The position numbers and the translations under genes are program-made. Shown here piece after piece: positions 8,618-17,655 of a DNA stretch of 64,000 nucleotides; position 1 is the first letter of the stretch; each line of letters begins with the position of its first letter. The DNA comes from JABWCQ01 sp964587105 (GTDB lineage: Bacteria > Electryoneota > RPQS01), in assembly GCA_964587105.1 (NCBI GenBank), contig CAZPKG010000009.1, positions 1-64,000 on the forward strand, read 5' to 3'. Under the pieces are notes generated by a model. It was not told where the DNA came from. It did not search any database and saw nothing but the letters and a program-made list of their open reading frames with translations.

Positions 8618-10084
8618 ATGAGATGGTTCATTGTTGTTCTTATTTTCGCGGGAAGTCTGTTGGCGCAGCCATTCGGGCCGTTTTTGATTACGTCAGTCGA
8701 GTCGCCAATTGAAATCGGCAGAGCGAAAGTCGCCGTTGATTCATTTGGCATCGCGCACATTTTCTACGAGCGAAACGACAATGGTGCGAAGTATATCATA
8801 TATGCGGCGGCGGACGCCTCGAACGGCAACTTGATCACGGAGCCTGAAGCGGTCTATTTTGCACTGACCTATCGTGTTTTTCTTGAAGATGTTGCGGTTA
8901 CTCCGGGCGGAATACCAAAGTGTCTCGTCTTCACAGCCGATCCCAGCGATTACAATTTGTATCTTGTTCAGCGGTCCGGTAATAGTTGGACCGAAACGCT
9001 GCTCTTTCACGACCAAGATGGTTGGTCACCGAATGGACCGTTGGAGCATTGGTTAGAGTATTGCCGGTTTGTTGCTACCACAGACAGCTTCACGCAGGCC
9101 AGCCTTTACATTACCGGAATTGCAGGTGGAGGTTGGATCACTGAACCCTTTGCAACTCCAGTAGCCTGCTTTGTCAATTCCTCCGGTGAAGTTTCGTCGT
9201 TTAGGCTGGAGTATGGCGCACAGATGACGTTTGGCACATTGAGGTGTCAATCGCTATCGGCGGATTCAATGTACTGCTGGGTTGATGGCAATTTTGTCGG
9301 TTTTGTTAAGATAATTGCTCGCTCCGATAGCACTAATGAGGTGATAGCAAATTATAGCTACGATGCATGCATGTACGGCGAGTTGGCCGGAATGTCCGTC
9401 AGCGGCGGCGACCAGATTCATGTCACGAGCATGACGTTGTGCATTCCGGCTTGCCTTGCGTTTGAACGCATCAACGGCGACTCATGCGCGATGATCAATG
9501 AAGTGCGTGTGTATCCCCCCATGAATTTAGATGTCTCGTATGCTGTCTTTGATCAGCATGGTTTTGTATTTTCGCTTCACGACCTGAACGAGATTCAATT
9601 GCTTCGCGTGGACACGCTGGGAGAAGTCGCTGCGCCAATCGGGACAATTGCATGGCGCGACGGCCCTGTTCAGATTTTAACCGCGCATTGCGATGTTTCC
9701 AATACCGGCGAGATTGCGACTGTTTATTCGGACCACGATCCTGCGACCTCGGTACAAAGGGTCTGGCTCGCTTCCTGCGATTGGTTGACTCCGCTTGATT
9801 CACGCGAAGCACCTGCGCCGGTTCCGCAATCGATTTCCCTTACTACCTACCCAAATCCGTTCAATAGCACAGTTCGCATAGACTACGAACTCCCGCGCGC
9901 CGGCGATGCCCGCGTGAGCATCTACAACACACTCGGTGAACAGGTTGCAACGCTATTCGATGGTCACACCAACGCAGGATCACACACATTAAATTGGTCA
10001 CCCAATGCCGCCAGCGGAGTCTATTTTGTAAAACTTGTTTCCGGTGAGTTTGTAACCAGCCGGAAGATTCTGTATATTCGTTAG
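8618..10084 (+). CDS. Secreted protein with T9SS C-terminal sorting domain
   Basis: A 488-residue protein. The signal peptide is MRWFIVVLIFAGSLLAQ; the middle is an unrecognised beta-rich region with possible propeller-like repeats (VAVDSFGIAHIFYERN, ISVSGGDQIHVTS, DVSNTGEIATVYSD). The C-terminal 80 residues are a type IX sorting domain (TTYPNPFNSTVRIDYELP, ending RKILYIR). AAAAGGAGA precedes the ATG. It looks like a diverged paralogue of the protein at 4600. Function unknown; surface or extracellular location is inferred from the two signals. Confidence 0.85.
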   Translation: MRWFIVVLIFAGSLLAQPFGPFLITSVESPIEIGRAKVAVDSFGIAHIFYERNDNGAKYIIYAAADASNGNLITEPEAVYFALTYRVFLEDVAVTPGGIPKCLVFTADPSDYNLYLVQRSGNSWTETLLFHDQDGWSPNGPLEHWLEYCRFVATTDSFTQASLYITGIAGGGWITEPFATPVACFVNSSGEVSSFRLEYGAQMTFGTLRCQSLSADSMYCWVDGNFVGFVKIIARSDSTNEVIANYSYDACMYGELAGMSVSGGDQIHVTSMTLCIPACLAFERINGDSCAMINEVRVYPPMNLDVSYAVFDQHGFVFSLHDLNEIQLLRVDTLGEVAAPIGTIAWRDGPVQILTAHCDVSNTGEIATVYSDHDPATSVQRVWLASCDWLTPLDSREAPAPVPQSISLTTYPNPFNSTVRIDYELPRAGDARVSIYNTLGEQVATLFDGHTNAGSHTLNWSPNAASGVYFVKLVSGEFVTSRKILYIR

Positions 10085-10088
10085 GTTT

Positions 10089-10128
10089 GTTTTCCTATTT
10101 CACATTTCCTATTTCTAATTTCCCCTGA
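10089..10128 (+). repeat. Pyrimidine-rich leader element
   Basis: TTTTCCTATTTCACATTTCC and following TATTTCTAATTTCCCC fill the gap between the stop at 10084 and the ATG at 10132. It is the same type of tract as at 8544. There is no conventional Shine-Dalgarno beyond a weak TGAG. Confidence 0.6.
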
Positions 10129-10131
10129 GCT

Positions 10132-11043
10132 ATGCCAAAAATTCTACTCAACGACGGGATTGACGCCCTTGCCGCTGAAGCCCTGATCTCGTCGGGCTTC
10201 GACATTGATACCAATCATTACGACGGCGACGAACTGCTCGCCAAAGTCGCGACAGTCGATGCACTAACTGTACGTTCCGCTACCAAAGTCACTAAAGAAG
10301 TTATTGACGCTGCGAAAAACTTGAAGATCATCGTGCGCGGCGGGGTCGGCGTGGATAACATCGACGTAGCCTATGCCGAGTCCAAAGGCGTCGCCGTGCG
10401 CAACACGCCTGCCGCATCTTCAACATCAGTAGCCGAGTGCGCGCTCGGCTTGATGTTTGCCATCGCCCGCGCAATTCCCGCCGCCAACGCTTCGATGAAA
10501 AACGGAGAATGGGACAAGAAGTCGTTCTCCAAAGGCATCGAACTCGAAGGCAAAACTCTCGGCATCATCGGCATGGGCCGCATCGGCACACGCCTTGCCG
10601 AAAAAGCCGGAAGCATGGGCATGCGAGTCATCATGGGCTATGACAAGTTCCCCGACAAAGTGAAAGCCAAAGGCTTCCAACTGCGCGAATTGAACGAAGT
10701 CTTTGAAGAGTCCGACATCATTTCCGTGCATATTCCGAAATCCAAAGATGAGCCCGCATTGATCGGTGCGAAAGAAATCGCGATGATGAAATCGGGTGTC
10801 ATCTTGATCAACACCGCACGCGGCGGCGTGATTGATGAAGAAGCGCTATTGGCCGCGCTGAATGCTGGCCATGTTTATGGAGCCGGAATTGACGTCTGGG
10901 TCGGTGAGCCGAAGCCGCGCCAGGATTTGGTCACACATCCTCGCGTTGTCGCCTTGCCGCACATCGGCGCGCAAACCGTTGAAGGTCAAGGCCGCGTGGG
11001 AGACGAAGTTGCTGAAATTTTGAAAGAGTACTTCCACAAATAA
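10132..11043 (+). CDS. serA: D-3-phosphoglycerate dehydrogenase (short form)
   Basis: A 303-residue D-2-hydroxyacid dehydrogenase. VRSATKVTKEVIDAAKNLKIIVRGGVGVDNID is typical of SerA. GMGRIGTRLAEKAGSMGM is the NAD-binding glycine motif. Catalytic Arg, Glu and His lie in NTARGGVIDEEAL, GEPKP and LPHIGAQT. It ends without an ACT domain, so it is the short, probably not serine-inhibited, form. It catalyses 3-phosphoglycerate to 3-phosphohydroxypyruvate, the first step of serine synthesis. A role as glyoxylate or hydroxypyruvate reductase is possible but less likely, given the RSATKV motif. Confidence 0.85.
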   Translation: MPKILLNDGIDALAAEALISSGFDIDTNHYDGDELLAKVATVDALTVRSATKVTKEVIDAAKNLKIIVRGGVGVDNIDVAYAESKGVAVRNTPAASSTSVAECALGLMFAIARAIPAANASMKNGEWDKKSFSKGIELEGKTLGIIGMGRIGTRLAEKAGSMGMRVIMGYDKFPDKVKAKGFQLRELNEVFEESDIISVHIPKSKDEPALIGAKEIAMMKSGVILINTARGGVIDEEALLAALNAGHVYGAGIDVWVGEPKPRQDLVTHPRVVALPHIGAQTVEGQGRVGDEVAEILKEYFHK

Positions 11044-11244
11044 CTTTGTCACCGCCCGGCAGGTTGATTTAGGCATCAACTCTGCTTATTTTGAATGAGT
11101 GGGTCCCGCTGTTCGACACCAGACAATAGGTGTAGGACGATGGTATCTAAAATAGAACATAACTCTCTGTCTTTGTTGCACTTCTGCGAGGAAGTGCTGT
11201 GCTTGCTTTGCCTGCCACCTGACAAGAGGAACTCCATGATAATC

Positions 11245-11287
11245 AAAGCCTTCCAACGTGATTTCCGTCCCGCTGGAAGGCTTTTGT
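11245..11287 (+). terminator. Hairpin, probable terminator
   Basis: AAAGCCTTCCA pairs with TGGAAGGCTTT across a 19-base loop, then TTTTGTGTCTTTC. It lies 26 bases before the next start codon. The gap 11044-11312 otherwise holds only a GGTGGGTCCCG-like fragment near 11098 and no gene. Confidence 0.55.
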
Positions 11288-11312
11288 GTCTTTCAAACCT
11301 CGGAGAAATGCT

Positions 11313-13274
11313 ATGACCCGCGCCCTACTCGCTCTCCTTATATATGCCTCTCTTGCCTCCGCCCAGCCCTGGCAATGGCAGCTCACCAATCCGAACTGGA
11401 AGAACCCGACCAACTTCCCACAGCTTTCGCCTGACGAAACTCCGATCTGTGTAGGTGATGTCACCGGAGATGGCTTCGCTGAGGTCATGCAGTTCGGTGT
11501 GCAGGACTATCTGTCGGTTCGCGATGCAGAGGGCACTTGGACGGAAATTCTCACTAACGGCGGTCCCGTTATGGTCGTTAATGAGCACTTCACCGTCTGT
11601 AATCTGGACTCCGATCCCGCATTGGAGCTTGTAGTCTCGTCTGACGTCACCGAACCGGCAATCAACTGTTATAAGCTCGATACGGATACTTCTGTCTGGA
11701 CATGGGATTTGCGCCTTGATCTGATTCAAGGACGGCTTCCATCGTTAATAACGAGTTTGCACTCCATCACATGGGGAAACTTTGATCAAGATGAATATGA
11801 AGAAGCTGCGGTGCTGCAACAGACTATCTACTTTGAAGACGCTCTGTTTATTTATCAACGCACTGCTGATGGCGAGCCGTGGACATCGCAAAACGAGTAT
11901 GTCTTCCAAGGCATGTCGCCGCGCAACCTCTATTCGGGCGACTTCGATCATGACGGAGATTTCGACATAGCCGTTGAAGTAGACGGCATTGACGGTTACG
12001 AAGGGACAATGATCTTTGAAAATTCGGTTAATGGTATTCAGGTGCATGATCCGGATACCGAGTTACTTGGACCCGGTGGCGGCGATTTGGACGGCGACGG
12101 TGAGTGGGAATTTCTTTATGTCAATACTTGTATTGTGCCGCCGCATATTTCCGTTGACGGCCCCTTTGTCCATGAAACGACCGGACTGCACGAGTACTCA
12201 TTGGGCAAAGATTTACGCGACATTTCCACGGTCATTGGACTATTACGTGAATCAAGTGTCTCATACGTTGCAGGTGTTACGAGTTTCTTTTGCTTTTCTC
12301 CGTGGGGTGGACCGAATACGACTCGCACAGATATTCTCACATTGAGTTCCGCTGATTATCACGCGATTTGGTCGATATCCGGCAATGAATACTTGGATTT
12401 TGCTCGCGGTGATGTCAATGCAGATGGACGCGACGATTTCCTTTGCCTGTATCATGGATACAATGGCGTGGGTTATTTTGAGCCACGCTGGGCAGTGCTC
12501 ATGAATGTCGGCAATGAGGTCACGGATGAGTTTGAAAGTGTGCCTGGCCTACACTTTTATCCAAATGGTGTCTATTTCCCTGATGAATTTCGCAGTCCCA
12601 GATTAGGCGACATTGATGGCGATTCACAAGCTGAGTTGATTCTTTCTCCGACTAATGAAGATGAAATCGGTATGATTCAGATTTTTCGAATCGAACAGCT
12701 TACGCCTGAAGAGATTTTGCCGCGCGCACAGGAGCTTGAAATTGGATTGCCCGACAGCATTTCGAGCTATGACGTTACCGACCTTGACGGAGATGGTTTG
12801 ACGGAGATTCTGCTCGTTGAAAACGGCCATCGAGCCGCCTACTTCTTCCGCAATGGTCAATGGGATCGGTACGACAACGTTTTACCCAACATAACAGGTT
12901 ACATTCGCGGTTTTGCCGATTGGGATAACAATGGCACAATGGATATCTTCACGGAAGAGGGTATCTACTTGAGCATGTCGCCATCAGCCGCCGATGATCC
13001 GATTACCGCGCCCTTATCTTTCACACTTTCATCTTATCCCAATCCGTTCAACGCGCAGACAAACATCACGTTTGAGTTGCCGCGCGCCGGCGAGGTGACG
13101 TTGAAACTCTTTGACGTGTTGGGAAGAGAAATCGAGACACTGTTGAACGAGCCGCTCGCCGCCGGAACGCACACGCATTCTTTCGACGCCGCACAACTTC
13201 CGAGCGGCGTCTATTTCGCTCAACTTGAGTCCGGCGGGCTCTTGATCACTCACAAACTCTTACTTCTGAAATAG
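11313..13274 (+). CDS. Secreted FG-GAP/VCBS-repeat protein with T9SS sorting domain
   Basis: A 653-residue protein with a signal peptide (MTRALLALLIYASLASAQ). The body contains several calcium-binding FG-GAP/VCBS-type repeats of the form G-D-x-D-x-D-G (GDVTGDGFAEV, GDFDHDGDFDIAV, GDLDGDGEWEF, GDVNADGRDDF, GDIDGDSQAEL, TDLDGDGLTEI). These are expected to form a beta-propeller. The last 80 residues are a type IX sorting domain (LSSYPNPFNAQT, ending THKLLLLK). ATG at 11313 is preferred to the one at 11308 because CGGAG ends 7 bases before it. Probably a surface adhesion or binding protein; ligand unknown. Confidence 0.85.
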   Translation: MTRALLALLIYASLASAQPWQWQLTNPNWKNPTNFPQLSPDETPICVGDVTGDGFAEVMQFGVQDYLSVRDAEGTWTEILTNGGPVMVVNEHFTVCNLDSDPALELVVSSDVTEPAINCYKLDTDTSVWTWDLRLDLIQGRLPSLITSLHSITWGNFDQDEYEEAAVLQQTIYFEDALFIYQRTADGEPWTSQNEYVFQGMSPRNLYSGDFDHDGDFDIAVEVDGIDGYEGTMIFENSVNGIQVHDPDTELLGPGGGDLDGDGEWEFLYVNTCIVPPHISVDGPFVHETTGLHEYSLGKDLRDISTVIGLLRESSVSYVAGVTSFFCFSPWGGPNTTRTDILTLSSADYHAIWSISGNEYLDFARGDVNADGRDDFLCLYHGYNGVGYFEPRWAVLMNVGNEVTDEFESVPGLHFYPNGVYFPDEFRSPRLGDIDGDSQAELILSPTNEDEIGMIQIFRIEQLTPEEILPRAQELEIGLPDSISSYDVTDLDGDGLTEILLVENGHRAAYFFRNGQWDRYDNVLPNITGYIRGFADWDNNGTMDIFTEEGIYLSMSPSAADDPITAPLSFTLSSYPNPFNAQTNITFELPRAGEVTLKLFDVLGREIETLLNEPLAAGTHTHSFDAAQLPSGVYFAQLESGGLLITHKLLLLK

Positions 13275-13303
13275 CAACCTTGCACAACACGGGGTATCGA
13301 AAC

Positions 13304-14629
13304 ATGAAAACTCTCACACTCACAGTGCTGTCTCTCTTGTTCGCCACGCAACTTTGGGCAATGGATAATTACTTTTGGCTGACTAACCTTGAAACGTCGT
13401 GGAATTTTCCCGGTGATGTCGTACGTTTTTTTGGGCGTGATACACTTTGGGGGCCTGTGCATTCCAACGATTGGATCGCGACTCAAAACGTAGGCGGGTT
13501 ACCAGTCGCTTGCGAGTTCGTAAGTACTTCCAAACCAAGCTTCAGACAAGGTAGTCCAAACCCAGAGTTTGACTTTAATTATTGTGGGGGTACTCCAATC
13601 TTCAATGCGCGCGAAATCCCGTTTCCAAATGGACTGCCATATTTGCGCGAGACGGCGCAGGAGCAAAACCAATTTTTGTTTGTCGAAGGACATGAATGGT
13701 ACGGCAGTGTGAATGGCACGCAAGCTCGTTTCTACCACTATCCCGAGGGAACTGTCGGCGATACGACAATTGATGACTATGTTGACATTCCTCTTAACTC
13801 CTTTCGCACGGTCATCTTCATTGACGGAAAGCTTGACTTGCGCGGTGTGCTCGCATCACAAGGATGCCAACTTCATCTGGGTTGCAGTCAGAACATTCGC
13901 TTGGTGGACAACTTAATGATTGAAGGCACGAACATGTCCACCGGCAGTCTCCCCGAAGGCGCGACGTCGCGGATGGCGATCGCGTCGGAGCGCAACGTGT
14001 TCGTGGCCAACACGTGGGAGAACGGGCGCGAGAACAAAACGGGACAGGCTCCGAATAACCGGGATATCGTAGTCACGGCATTCGTCTTTGCGGTGCTTGG
14101 TTCGTTTCAAATGGAGCAGATGAACGATGTCGGCGATCCGTACATTTCGCCGACGAACCCTGACGAGCGCGGAAACTTGGTATTAACCGGCGGTGTCACG
14201 CAGTACTATCGCGGATATGTGCATCGCTCCAATCGCGGCGGCACGGGCTACAACAAGGTCTATCATTACGACGAACGTAATCGCCGCTGGCGCACAGGTG
14301 TGTTTGAGCCAATCGATCCATTTGAAGAAGATGTGATTTACTCCGACGCGGACGACGCGCTCTTCCCCAAACAGTTCCTGCTGAACGTGGCGCCTAATCC
14401 GTTCAACGCCAGCACGACGATTCGCTTCACGTTACCGTCGGCAGGTTTAGTGCGCACGCGTGTGTTCGACGTGCAGGGCCGCGAGGTCATGCAGCTTGCC
14501 GATCAACAGTACGCCGCCGGCAGCCACGTGATGCAATTCGACGGCTCCTCGCTGTCATCCGGCGTGTATTTCTTGTCGTTCCAAGCAAACAACATTCTTT
14601 CCACTCACAAACTTCTGCTTCTTAAATAG
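13304..14629 (+). CDS. T9SS-sorted surface protein, DUF4900-like, copy 1 of tandem trio
   Basis: A 441-residue protein with a signal peptide ending LWA, then NYFWLTNLET and RFFGRDTLWGPVHSNDWIA. The 'RDTL.GPVH.ND' opening resembles DUF4900-type proteins. A conserved core follows (FIDGKLDLRGVL, SRMAIASERNVFVANTWENGR, NRDIV.TA, PDERGN.VLTGG, HRSNRGGTGYNK, HYDERNRRW), then the sorting domain (VAPNPFNASTTI, ending THKLLLLK). Two closely related genes follow in the same direction. The core ('cold' storage beta-roll, polysaccharide or pilus-like role) is unassigned. The tandem arrangement suggests variant surface proteins made from one transcript. Confidence 0.8.
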   Translation: MKTLTLTVLSLLFATQLWAMDNYFWLTNLETSWNFPGDVVRFFGRDTLWGPVHSNDWIATQNVGGLPVACEFVSTSKPSFRQGSPNPEFDFNYCGGTPIFNAREIPFPNGLPYLRETAQEQNQFLFVEGHEWYGSVNGTQARFYHYPEGTVGDTTIDDYVDIPLNSFRTVIFIDGKLDLRGVLASQGCQLHLGCSQNIRLVDNLMIEGTNMSTGSLPEGATSRMAIASERNVFVANTWENGRENKTGQAPNNRDIVVTAFVFAVLGSFQMEQMNDVGDPYISPTNPDERGNLVLTGGVTQYYRGYVHRSNRGGTGYNKVYHYDERNRRWRTGVFEPIDPFEEDVIYSDADDALFPKQFLLNVAPNPFNASTTIRFTLPSAGLVRTRVFDVQGREVMQLADQQYAAGSHVMQFDGSSLSSGVYFLSFQANNILSTHKLLLLK

Positions 14630-14661
14630 CATCTTCAATTGCTTCTCTGGAGGGAACGCAA

Positions 14662-16206
14662 ATGAAAACGATTTTCTTTCTACTTGGGCTGATTGTGATA
14701 CTTTCGGCCGAACCTGCTTCAGCCATAAATTATTTTTGGCTGACGAATTATGAAACGACCGAAGACAGCTCCATCATAGCGTTTAACGGACGTGATACGC
14801 TCAGCGGGCCTGTCCATTCCAATGATTGGATTGCAACGCAAAATGCCGGAGGTGGAATTCCGTTCGCTGGCTCACGCGTTAGTACAACTATGCCAAGTTT
14901 TAGAAGTGGCAGCCCGAATCCGGCAATGCAGTTCATTGGTGGACCACCTATATTCAATGCAACGGAAGTTGTAATTCCCGAGCAGTTGACGTTTATTCGC
15001 GAGGAGGCAGAACTTCAAGGAAGAGTCTTTCCTTATGCTGGGAATGAGCATTACATCAGCATTCACAACAATGCGATGTATGTTTACACATATCCCGAGG
15101 GGATACCGCTTGACACGATGTTGTGGCCGCACCAGATTTACACTTTGAACACTGAGAACTACTTCTTCTTTGACGCCAAGGTAAGTATTCGTGGAGTCGT
15201 TCCTGCTCAAGATTGTCATGTGATCATCGGTTCCAGTCACAGTATCAGACTGCAGGACAACGTCATGCTTGAAGGGACGAATTTAAGCAACGGTACTCTC
15301 CCAAGTGGAGCAACCTCGGCGATTTGTCTCGCGGCTGAACATGACGTAATTATTGCCAATACATGGGAAAATGGCCGCGCAAACCAATCTGGCACACCAC
15401 CCAACAACCGTGATATTGTCATCACTGCACTTGTCTTTGCTTTGCGCGGGAGCTTTCGTTCTGAGCAATTGAACTTTGAGGATGACCCGTATATATGCTC
15501 GTGTTCGCCGGACGAACGTGGCTCGATTATCCTGACCGGAGGTATTACTCAATGGAGAAGAGGTTGGCTGCACACTTCTAATCGCGGAGGAACGGGTTAC
15601 ACGAAAACGTTGCATTACGACGAGAGACTTCGTTTCTGGAATCCGGGTGTATTCAGTTCGCCGCATCAGGATGAAATTGCCGATACGTTGTACTTCCCTG
15701 ATACGCCTGTTCATCAGACATCGTACGACACTCTGCGATTTAACCGTGAAGGCCCGTTCTCCGGTTCGCATGCCGGTTATCCGTTTGCAAGTAACGCGCC
15801 CTATCAATTTATGGGGCCGTTTGTAGTCCCTGTTTCATTTACACCGCCGGCGGTTGGACCATGGTATGGCGCGCTGACGTTTTTCTTGCATGGTGAGTTC
15901 ACCAGCATTGTCTTGCGTGGGAACGGAGTGACTGCGGGCGGACCGCAAATCGTTTCGACCGAGATTGTACCGAATCCGTTCAATGTTGAATCGCGGATTG
16001 AGTTGGAGCTTGCGGGAGCGGGGCATTTGCGTGCGACTGTCTATGATATCTTGGGTCGTGAGGTTGCTCGCTTGGCCGACGCTGAGTTCGCTGCGGGCAG
16101 GCACACTTTGCGCTTTGACGGCAGTTCGCTTGCCTCCGGCGTCTATTTTCTGAATCTGCAAACGCCGCAGTCCGTCATGACACGGAAACTACTTCTTCTG
16201 AAATAA
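14662..16206 (+). CDS. T9SS-sorted surface protein, DUF4900-like, copy 2 with inserted domain
   Basis: A 514-residue paralogue of the genes on either side, with the same core (NYFWLTNYETT, GRDTLSGPVHSNDWIA, ANTWENGRANQSGTPPNNRDIV, HTSNRGGTGY). Unlike them it has about 80 extra residues between the core and the sorting domain (roughly 335-420, from DEIADTLYFPDTPV to VVLRGNGV-like IVLRGNGV). That stretch resembles the Ig-like 'HYDIN/ASPM-type' domains with an ending LRGNG. The sorting domain ends MTRKLLLLK. Its 30-base leader (CAATTGCTTCTCTGGAGGGAA) is almost identical to that of copy 3, which points to recent duplication. Confidence 0.8.
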   Translation: MKTIFFLLGLIVILSAEPASAINYFWLTNYETTEDSSIIAFNGRDTLSGPVHSNDWIATQNAGGGIPFAGSRVSTTMPSFRSGSPNPAMQFIGGPPIFNATEVVIPEQLTFIREEAELQGRVFPYAGNEHYISIHNNAMYVYTYPEGIPLDTMLWPHQIYTLNTENYFFFDAKVSIRGVVPAQDCHVIIGSSHSIRLQDNVMLEGTNLSNGTLPSGATSAICLAAEHDVIIANTWENGRANQSGTPPNNRDIVITALVFALRGSFRSEQLNFEDDPYICSCSPDERGSIILTGGITQWRRGWLHTSNRGGTGYTKTLHYDERLRFWNPGVFSSPHQDEIADTLYFPDTPVHQTSYDTLRFNREGPFSGSHAGYPFASNAPYQFMGPFVVPVSFTPPAVGPWYGALTFFLHGEFTSIVLRGNGVTAGGPQIVSTEIVPNPFNVESRIELELAGAGHLRATVYDILGREVARLADAEFAAGRHTLRFDGSSLASGVYFLNLQTPQSVMTRKLLLLK

Positions 16207-16238
16207 CTTCTTCAATTGCTTCTCTGGAGGGAAGGCAA

Positions 16239-17549
16239 ATGAAATATTCACTGTTTGCACTCGCGCTTTTGGGCGTGCTCATCGTTTCTCAGGATTCGTC
16301 GGGAACGAACTACTTTTGGTTTACGCATGTCGAATGTGCGCACCCGTTTCCAATTCCTGAAGAACCTTGCGATGTCGTGCGTTTCTTCGGTCGAGACACT
16401 TTGTGGGGGCCGATAAGGACGAATGGATGCATGGCGTTCCAAAATGTCGGCGGCTGGCCGATGTGCAATGACACAATCATCATGGGTTGCGACAGTTTTT
16501 TTGGACCGCAGCCGCCTGTAGATTGCCCGGTGATTTTCAATGCGCCGGAGTTGACCTTTCCGGATTCACTCACTTATTACAGACAGAGTGGCAACTACTT
16601 TTATGAACCCGGCGAGGAGTGGTATCTTAGCATACGCGGAGTATCTGTCACCGCGTACCATTATCCAGAAGGAATAGAACTTGATACAACTAATTCGCTG
16701 CAACTCTCATTTCCGATTAATGAGCGCACAGTTGTCTTTTTCGATGGTAAAGTCACTATTCGCGGTGTTATGAATTGGAATCTCTGTGGTCTGTACCTGG
16801 GCTGCAGCCGCGATATTCGCCTGCTTGACAACGTGATGCTTGCCGGCACGAATTGGACAACAGGGCGGTTGCCTCAGGATGCCACTTCGCGTATCGTGTT
16901 GGCTTCAGAGCAGAATATTGTCATTGCCAACACGTGGCAGAACGGTCGCGAAAATCGAACGGGAACACCGCCAAACAATCGCGATATTGTCATCACGGCA
17001 TACTTGTACGCGCTGGGCGGTTCTTTCACGTTTGAACAGCAGAATGATGATTGGGATCCGTATATTTCTCCAGTAAGTCCGGATGAACGCGGCAACATCG
17101 TGTTGACGGGCGGCGTGGCGCAATACGAACGAGGTTTCCTCCATCGCTCTAATCGCGGCGGCACAGGTTACAACAAAGTTTTTCACTACGACGAGCGCCT
17201 ACGCCATGCGCGCTTGGGCGTGTTCGAGCCGTTTGTTCGACCGGAAGACGATGACGTCTTTTCTGACGCGAGCGATCCCCTCTTCCCCGCGCAATTCACA
17301 CTAAACGTCGCACCCAATCCGTTCAACACCAGCACAACGATCCGCTTCACCTTGCCGCAAGCGAGCAACGTGCGCGCCGTTGTCTATGATGTTTTGGGAC
17401 GGGAAGTTGCCGATTTGGCGGATGCATCATTTGCCGCCGGAAGTCAACAACTTACTTGGAATGCCGCTGATTTCGCAACGGGGCTTTACTTCCTGCGCTT
17501 TGAAACACTTGGGCAAATTGAAACAAGGAAGTTGATGCTAATCAAATAG
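16239..17549 (+). CDS. T9SS-sorted surface protein, DUF4900-like, copy 3 of tandem trio
   Basis: A 436-residue protein with a signal peptide ending in DSSGT and the family core (NYFWFTHVEC, VVRFFGRDTLWGPIRTNGCMA, VVFFDGKVTIRGVM, ANTWQNGRENRTGTPPNNRDIV, SPDERGNIVLTGG, HRSNRGGTGYNKVFHYDERL). It is closest to copy 1 in its C-terminal half (FEPF...DD..FSDASDPLFPAQFTLNVAPNPFN). It carries extra cysteine pairs in the N-terminal third (VECAHPF, EEPCDV, GCMAFQ, MCNDTIIMGCDSF, DCPVIF) that the other two lack. GGAGGG precedes the ATG. Confidence 0.8.
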   Translation: MKYSLFALALLGVLIVSQDSSGTNYFWFTHVECAHPFPIPEEPCDVVRFFGRDTLWGPIRTNGCMAFQNVGGWPMCNDTIIMGCDSFFGPQPPVDCPVIFNAPELTFPDSLTYYRQSGNYFYEPGEEWYLSIRGVSVTAYHYPEGIELDTTNSLQLSFPINERTVVFFDGKVTIRGVMNWNLCGLYLGCSRDIRLLDNVMLAGTNWTTGRLPQDATSRIVLASEQNIVIANTWQNGRENRTGTPPNNRDIVITAYLYALGGSFTFEQQNDDWDPYISPVSPDERGNIVLTGGVAQYERGFLHRSNRGGTGYNKVFHYDERLRHARLGVFEPFVRPEDDDVFSDASDPLFPAQFTLNVAPNPFNTSTTIRFTLPQASNVRAVVYDVLGREVADLADASFAAGSQQLTWNAADFATGLYFLRFETLGQIETRKLMLIK

Positions 17550-17560
17550 TCTGAAACACA

Positions 17561-17594
17561 GATTCCGGCGGGGCGAGGATGCCCGCGCTCGGCG
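17561..17594 (-). repeat. GC-rich CGCCGAGCG element, reverse copy
   Basis: The reverse complement reads CGCCGAGCGCGGGCATCC followed by TCGCCCCGCCGGAATC, matching the copy at 4472 almost base for base. It starts 12 bases after a stop codon. Confidence 0.75.
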
Positions 17595-17655
17595 AAGCGC
17601 AAGCCACGCCTCACAAGCGGTTGCCTATTTGTGCAAATATCCGTATCTTCACCCC

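Noticed and set aside
14662..17549. Copies 2 and 3 of the trio as one broken gene
   Set aside because: Each has its own signal peptide, ribosome site and complete sorting domain.
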